Assembly: GCA_964460115.1 (NCBI GenBank)
Contig: CAYWPR010000015.1
Span: 1-64,000, forward strand
Reading direction: 5' to 3'
Length of the DNA: 64,000 nt
From: JAEUJZ01 sp964460115
GTDB lineage: Bacteria > Myxococcota_A > Polyangia > Palsa-1104 > JAEUJZ01
The notes under the pieces were generated by a model. The model made no database searches, was not told the origin of the DNA, and worked only from the letters and a program-made list of their open reading frames with translations. The position numbers were made by a program, and so were the translations under genes. This document shows, piece by piece, positions 60,172 to 64,000 of the stretch; position 1 is the stretch's first letter; each line of letters starts with the position of its first letter.

Positions 60172-61674
60172 TTATTCGTTGCGGTCTTCCGCCAAGTTTT
60201 CAAAACGAGTGTATTGGTTCAAAAAGGCCAGGCGGGCGGTTCCGGTAGGACCGTTGCGCTGTTTGCCGATGATGATCTCAGCAATGCCTTTGTCCGGCGA
60301 TTCCTTATTGTACATCTCATCGCGGTAGATAAAGGAAATGAGGTCAGCGTCCTGTTCAATGGCGCCCGATTCGCGCAAATCCGACAATTGCGGCCTTTTG
60401 TCGGCGCGCTGTTCGACAGAGCGGTTTAACTGCGACAGGGCCACCACCGGCACGCGCAGCTCTTTGGCCAAGGCCTTTAGGCCGCGCGAAATCTCGCTGA
60501 TTTCGCGTTCGCGGCTGTGCTCGCGCCCTTGCGGCGTTCCATGCACGAGCTGCAAATAGTCGATGACCACAAAACCTAGCTGCACAAGGCCGTCGGGAAA
60601 CACGTTGGGATCGGAACGCCAGCGCCGGCATTTGGCGCGTATTTCCATAAGCGATGGCGCGCCGCTGTCGTCAATCCACATCGGCGCCTCGGCAATGCGC
60701 GAAGCCGCCTTGGTGATATTGATCCAATCGCGCGATTCCAAAAAACCGCTGCGCAGCTTTTGCGACTCGACGTGCGCTTCGCTGCACAAAACGCGTTCGA
60801 TGAGCGACTCTTTGGACATTTCCAGCGAAAAGATGAGCACCGGCACGCCGCGGCGCAGTGCATTGCCGTGCTGCTCGTCAAAGGCCGCGTTCTGACAAAG
60901 GTTCATGACAAAAGCGGTCTTGCCCATCGACGGTCGCGCCGCGATGATGATAAGTTCTCCGGGCTGCAGGCCGGCGGTCATTTCATCGAGCACGGCATAG
61001 CCGGTGGGCACGCCGGTAACCGCTTGCTTGCGATGGTAGCGCGCCTCAAGGGCCTTAATCGCCCCGTGCAAAACGCGGCGCACAGGTTCGTAGCTTTGGC
61101 GATTCGATCGGCTTTGTATCTCGAACACCGCCGACTGGGCCTGGTCGATGTACTCCTCGACCTCGATCTGGTCGCTGTAGCCCTTTTGCATGATCGTGTC
61201 GGCAGCCAAAATCAGCCGCCGCATCGTCGCTTTGCTGCGCACGATGCGCGCATGCTGCGCGATGTTTTCGACGGTCGCAATCTTGTTGGCAAGCTCGGCC
61301 AGGTAGGCTTCGTTGCCCACCGCGCTGAGCTTGGCCAAGCTTCCCGAGCGGCGCATCTCCTCGGCCACAGTAATCAGATCGATGGGTCGCGAACGCTGAT
61401 CGAGCTCGACCATGGCGCCATAGATCGCTTCGTGCTTGGCATCGTAAAAATCGCTGGCATCGACCAGATCGGCCACGTGCGTCAAGGCGCGTCCCGAAAA
61501 CAAAATTCCGCCGATGACCGATTCTTCCGCATCTTCGCTGTGCGGCAGGATTCGGCGCGAAAGACCGGCCAGATTGTTTGGCGCCGCCCCATGAACCGCC
61601 GCCCCTGTAGAAGAAGCTGCAGAGGAGCTCGAAGCCGACGCAGCAGATAAACCAACCGAAGAAGCTTTTTGCAC
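60172..61674 (-). CDS. dnaB: Replicative DNA helicase DnaB
   Basis: 500 residues. After a Ser/Ala-rich N-terminus (about 1-38), the N-terminal DnaB domain begins at PHSEDAEESVIGGIL, followed by the RecA-like helicase domain with Walker A ARPSMGKT (246-253), Walker B VVIDYLQLV and the C-terminal SQLNRSVEQRADKRPQLSDLRESGAIEQDAD. It unwinds DNA as a hexamer at the replication fork. No intein is seen. Genes on the same strand downstream (transglutaminase-like, DoxX) probably share its transcript. The promoter is in 61675-61812, shared divergently with the peroxiredoxin gene. Confidence 0.98.
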   Translation of the reverse strand: MQKASSVGLSAASASSSSAASSTGAAVHGAAPNNLAGLSRRILPHSEDAEESVIGGILFSGRALTHVADLVDASDFYDAKHEAIYGAMVELDQRSRPIDLITVAEEMRRSGSLAKLSAVGNEAYLAELANKIATVENIAQHARIVRSKATMRRLILAADTIMQKGYSDQIEVEEYIDQAQSAVFEIQSRSNRQSYEPVRRVLHGAIKALEARYHRKQAVTGVPTGYAVLDEMTAGLQPGELIIIAARPSMGKTAFVMNLCQNAAFDEQHGNALRRGVPVLIFSLEMSKESLIERVLCSEAHVESQKLRSGFLESRDWINITKAASRIAEAPMWIDDSGAPSLMEIRAKCRRWRSDPNVFPDGLVQLGFVVIDYLQLVHGTPQGREHSREREISEISRGLKALAKELRVPVVALSQLNRSVEQRADKRPQLSDLRESGAIEQDADLISFIYRDEMYNKESPDKGIAEIIIGKQRNGPTGTARLAFLNQYTRFENLAEDRNE

Positions 61675-61812
61675 GCCGGCACTTTATCATTCCTGGATTG
61701 TGACGCCAGGTTCAGGACGAACAGGATCGCTTAGTAAGCTAAGGTACAATTCCGAAGCTTGGCCCAATCCGTCCTCAGTGTTAGGGTTTGTGGACGAAAT
61801 GGAGAAAATACA

Positions 61813-62274
61813 ATGCTGAAAGTCGGTGACATGGCGCCAGATTTTACGGCGCAGACAAGTGATGGGAAGACCTTGCAGTTGTCCGAGCTCCGCGGGCGCC
61901 GGGTGGTACTTTTTTTCTTTCCCAAAGCCTTTACGCCGGGCTGCACCATCGAAACGCGCCGCTTTCGCGATCACTACAGCGAGCTTTCCGCCATGGGCGC
62001 GGAAGTCGTAGGTGTATCTGTAGACCCTACAGAGGTGCAGTGCGAATTCGCCAGCAAAGAGGGGGTCCATTTTCCCATGCTCGGCGACCAGTCGCGTCAC
62101 ATCAGCAAAAGTTATGATGTGCTCTGGCCGCTTTTAAACATCAATCAGCGAGTCACCTACGTCATTTCTCCGGAAGGGCGCATCGAAGCGGTATTTCACC
62201 ACGAGCTGCGCATCGGCCGACATTTAGAATCGGTTCAGCAGCACCTACGCGACAAGGCCAGCTCTGCGGTGTAA
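61813..62274 (+). CDS. Peroxiredoxin (BCP/PrxQ-like, no adjacent resolving Cys)
   Basis: 154 residues from ATG 61813, supported by GGAG eight bases upstream; an earlier in-frame start adds 18 odd residues. Thioredoxin-like fold: MLKVGDMAPDFTAQ, the peroxidatic FTPGCTIE (Cys44), DPTEVQCEFASKEGVHFPMLGD and the conserved Arg region. The second Cys usual in BCP/PrxQ five residues on is replaced (TIETRR), so it works as a one-Cys enzyme or uses the distant Cys in VQCEF. It reduces hydroperoxides with a thiol donor. A TACAAT (61745-61750) may be its -10. Confidence 0.92.
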   Translation: MLKVGDMAPDFTAQTSDGKTLQLSELRGRRVVLFFFPKAFTPGCTIETRRFRDHYSELSAMGAEVVGVSVDPTEVQCEFASKEGVHFPMLGDQSRHISKSYDVLWPLLNINQRVTYVISPEGRIEAVFHHELRIGRHLESVQQHLRDKASSAV

Positions 62275-62355
62275 GCCGCTCTCGGCTTGGCGCAGCGGCA
62301 GCATACGCTAAGATATGAAAGCTTATCCGCGTTGCTGCGACGCGTCAGGAGTCCT

Positions 62356-63597
62356 TTGGCCAAGCCTCTCTCTGAACGAACGCTCATTTTTCTACTTGGC
62401 GCGATTCAGTTCGTCAATGTCCTAGACTTCATGATGGTCACCCCCCTGGGGCCGGACTTCGCTTCCGATCTGAATATTCCGACCTCGCATTTGGGAATGG
62501 TTGGCGGCAGTTATGCTGCTGCGGCGGCCATTGCTGGGCTCATCGGAACCGTCATTTTGGATCGTTTTGATCGCCGGCGCGTGCTGGGCTTTGCGCTGGC
62601 CGGGCTCGTGCTTGGCACCGCCGCCGGCGGACTGGCCTTTAGTTTTGCCACGCTGGTTCTGGCGCGAATCATCGCCGGACTATTTGGCGGACCGGCCACA
62701 TCTTTGGCCTTGGCGATCTTAAGCGATCTCATCCCCGAGCAGCGCCGCGGCCGGGCCTTTGGCGCGGTCATGGGCGCCTTCTCGGTCGCTTCTGTGGTAG
62801 GGGTGCCCATGGGACTGTGGATGGCCCGGCACGGCGGTTGGCGCACGCCATTTTTTGCCGTCGCCGGGCTCGGAATGACCTTGGGAGCGGCCTGCGTACT
62901 CTTACTGCCCCCGGTGCGCGCTCACCTCGATAGGCCGCCGAGCGACGATGGCGACAAAACCATGATCATGGCGATCCTGGCCCGCCGCGAAGTGGTCTTG
63001 GCGCTTTTGTCCATTGCGGTGACCATGATGAGCAGTTTTCTCATCATCCCCAACTTTCCCGCCTATCTGCAGTACAACTGCGGCGTTCCGCGCTCGCACA
63101 TGGAGCATCTTTTCGCCATCGGCGGCATTTGCAGCTTCATCAGCATGCGCGTCGTCGGGCGACTGGTGGATCGCTACGGCAGCCCGGTGATCGCCGCCAT
63201 TGGCACGACGTTTTACGTAGCCAATCTGGCCGGCGGCTGTTTGTTTGGCGTCATGCTGCTTCCGCCCGAGATTTTCATGGCCATTTTCATGGTGTCGCAA
63301 TCGATACGCAACATTGCTGCGACCACGCTGTCTTCACGCGTCCCTTATGAATACGAACGGGCCCGGTATCAGTCGATGCTGTCCGCGGTGCAGCACATCG
63401 CTTCGGCCTGCGGAGCATTTTTTGGCGCCTTTGTCCTTACCGAGCGGCCTGATCACAGTCTGTCCGGCATCACCCGCCTGACCGTTTTGGCGATGATCCT
63501 GGCCACCTTGCATCCGGTCGTTTTGGAGCTTATCGATCGAAAGCTGCGCCGCCGGGCGCGCTTTCTGCACAGCTTGACCCTGCCCCAGGAAAAGTAG
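62356..63597 (+). CDS. MFS transporter (DHA1-type)
   Basis: 413 residues from TTG 62356, supported by AGGAG at 62347-62351; the more upstream TTGs lack a ribosome-binding site and give an odd N-terminus. Twelve membrane segments. Typical motifs: VLDFMMVTPLGPDF in helix 1, motif A-like GTVILDRFDRRRVLG between helices 2 and 3, and a second half after a short loop (about 200-215). The family exports drugs, sugars or siderophore-like compounds by proton antiport. The gene begins 81 bases after the peroxiredoxin stop and is followed by the acyl-CoA ligase gene. Confidence 0.9.
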   Translation: MAKPLSERTLIFLLGAIQFVNVLDFMMVTPLGPDFASDLNIPTSHLGMVGGSYAAAAAIAGLIGTVILDRFDRRRVLGFALAGLVLGTAAGGLAFSFATLVLARIIAGLFGGPATSLALAILSDLIPEQRRGRAFGAVMGAFSVASVVGVPMGLWMARHGGWRTPFFAVAGLGMTLGAACVLLLPPVRAHLDRPPSDDGDKTMIMAILARREVVLALLSIAVTMMSSFLIIPNFPAYLQYNCGVPRSHMEHLFAIGGICSFISMRVVGRLVDRYGSPVIAAIGTTFYVANLAGGCLFGVMLLPPEIFMAIFMVSQSIRNIAATTLSSRVPYEYERARYQSMLSAVQHIASACGAFFGAFVLTERPDHSLSGITRLTVLAMILATLHPVVLELIDRKLRRRARFLHSLTLPQEK

Positions 63598-63629
63598 GTT
63601 TTGGCAGAGGCTCTTGTTATGCTTTTCGT

Positions 63630-64000
63630 ATGGTCCAAGCGGCAATGCCGAGCTTCCCCGAAATCTTCAATATCGCCGATTATTTCCTGGACCGCCGCGT
63701 CGCTGAGGGGCGCGGCGAGCACACCGCCGTCATCGATGACCATGGCCGCTATAGCTACGCTCAGGTGCAAGCCCTTTCCGAGCAAGTTGCCGCGGCATTG
63801 TGGCAGGCGGGGGTGCGCCCGGAAGACCGCTGTCTTTTGGGGCTGTGGGACAGCATCGAATTTGTCGCCTGCTTCTTTGGCGTGCTCAAAGTCGGCGGCG
63901 TCGTGTGCATGTGTAACCCCGAGCTGCCAGGCGAAGATTATCGCCACTACCTGAACTACACACGCTGCCGCGCATTGCTTATAGACCCGGCTCTGCTTGC
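63630..64000 (+). CDS. Acyl/aryl-CoA ligase (AMP-forming), N-terminal part (partial)
   Basis: Runs off the right end; about 124 residues are visible. It starts MVQAAMPSFPEIFNIADYFLDRRVAEGRGEHTAVIDDHGRY in meaning: the FN-x-ADYFLDR and EGRG pattern is that of benzoate-CoA ligase-type ANL enzymes, followed by SYAQVQALSEQVAAAL and FVACFFGVLKVGGVVCMCNP, the start of the adenylation fold. The ATP-binding and C-terminal domains are out of view. A second ATG at 63645 is possible. It should activate an aromatic or short-chain acid by adenylation and thioesterification. Confidence 0.82.
   Translation, partial: MVQAAMPSFPEIFNIADYFLDRRVAEGRGEHTAVIDDHGRYSYAQVQALSEQVAAALWQAGVRPEDRCLLGLWDSIEFVACFFGVLKVGGVVCMCNPELPGEDYRHYLNYTRCRALLIDPALL

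Noticed and set aside
1..64000. CRISPR arrays, rRNA and tRNA genes
   Set aside because: No regularly spaced direct repeats of CRISPR size were seen, and I found no sequence I could defend as a tRNA or rRNA by eye. A covariance-model scan could still find a tRNA I missed.

Overview
This window is bacterial, G+C-rich chromosomal DNA. It carries no plasmid or phage hallmark genes, no recognisable transposase, no rRNA, and no tRNA or CRISPR array that I could see. The gene content fits a Myxococcota (former delta-proteobacterial) type of genome: membrane-anchored Ser/Thr kinases, PEGA/TPR surface proteins, an exported TPR-CHAT protein, paired FadL-like porins, FG-GAP lipoproteins, a TatT-type TRAP system, a STAND-ATPase/WD40 protein, HEAT plus cyclic-nucleotide-binding fusions, and many lipoproteins. 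That placement is inference from gene families, not from a marker tree.

Layout. 1-11.7 kb (+): the tail of a degenerate membrane-anchored kinase, a 5'-nucleotidase-type lipoprotein, then a tightly overlapping run (dtd, two FadL-like porins, a lipoprotein, a serine hydrolase), an FG-GAP lipoprotein, a PEGA-like membrane protein and an intact Ser/Thr kinase. 11.8-17.5 kb: an exported TPR-CHAT protein converging on a large RND/MMPL exporter. 17.7-24.2 kb (+): a transporter-HEAT-cNMP fusion, a solo cNMP-binding protein with the same tail motif, and a multi-span histidine-kinase-like protein lacking a phospho-acceptor His. 24.2-34.5 kb: MDR dehydrogenase, UPF0316 membrane protein, YhbY, exported DUF2252 protein, TIG/FG-GAP lipoprotein, an orphan-looking methyltransferase, TypA/BipA, a spermidine-synthase-like protein, a TPR protein and a PHA-system protein. 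34.5-38.6 kb (-): a lipoprotein, a long palindromic element, a 14-blade WD40 STAND ATPase and a small one-span membrane protein. 38.6-43.1 kb: a divergent TRAP transporter locus (DctP, TatT, DctQM fusion). 43.1-51.6 kb (-): gltX, a Lys/Ala/Pro-rich exported protein, recN, a SWIM zinc-finger protein with hexapeptide repeats, a CopD/HemJ-like protein, a CreD-like protein and the methionine-salvage pair mtnD/mtnB. 51.7-64 kb: a ferredoxin-flavoprotein fusion, a GT9-methyltransferase fusion with a small coiled-coil partner, a PF10136 membrane protein, DoxX, a transglutaminase-elicitor-like protein, dnaB, then on + a peroxiredoxin, an MFS transporter and the start of an acyl-CoA ligase.

How the genes work together. 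Recognisable functional groups are the TRAP uptake system (substrate-binding protein, TatT and fused permease, transcribed divergently), methionine salvage (mtnB-mtnD), translation and stress housekeeping (dtd, typA, yhbY, gltX, recN, dnaB, peroxiredoxin), and envelope or signalling modules typical of social or predatory bacteria. The most interesting candidates are the WD40 STAND protein with its adjacent membrane miniprotein, the kinase/PEGA/CHAT neighbourhood, and the cNMP-transporter/cNMP/His-less kinase trio. Several start codons lie directly behind a -10-like hexamer with no Shine-Dalgarno, which suggests some leaderless transcripts. No stretch above 300 bases lacks a predicted gene.
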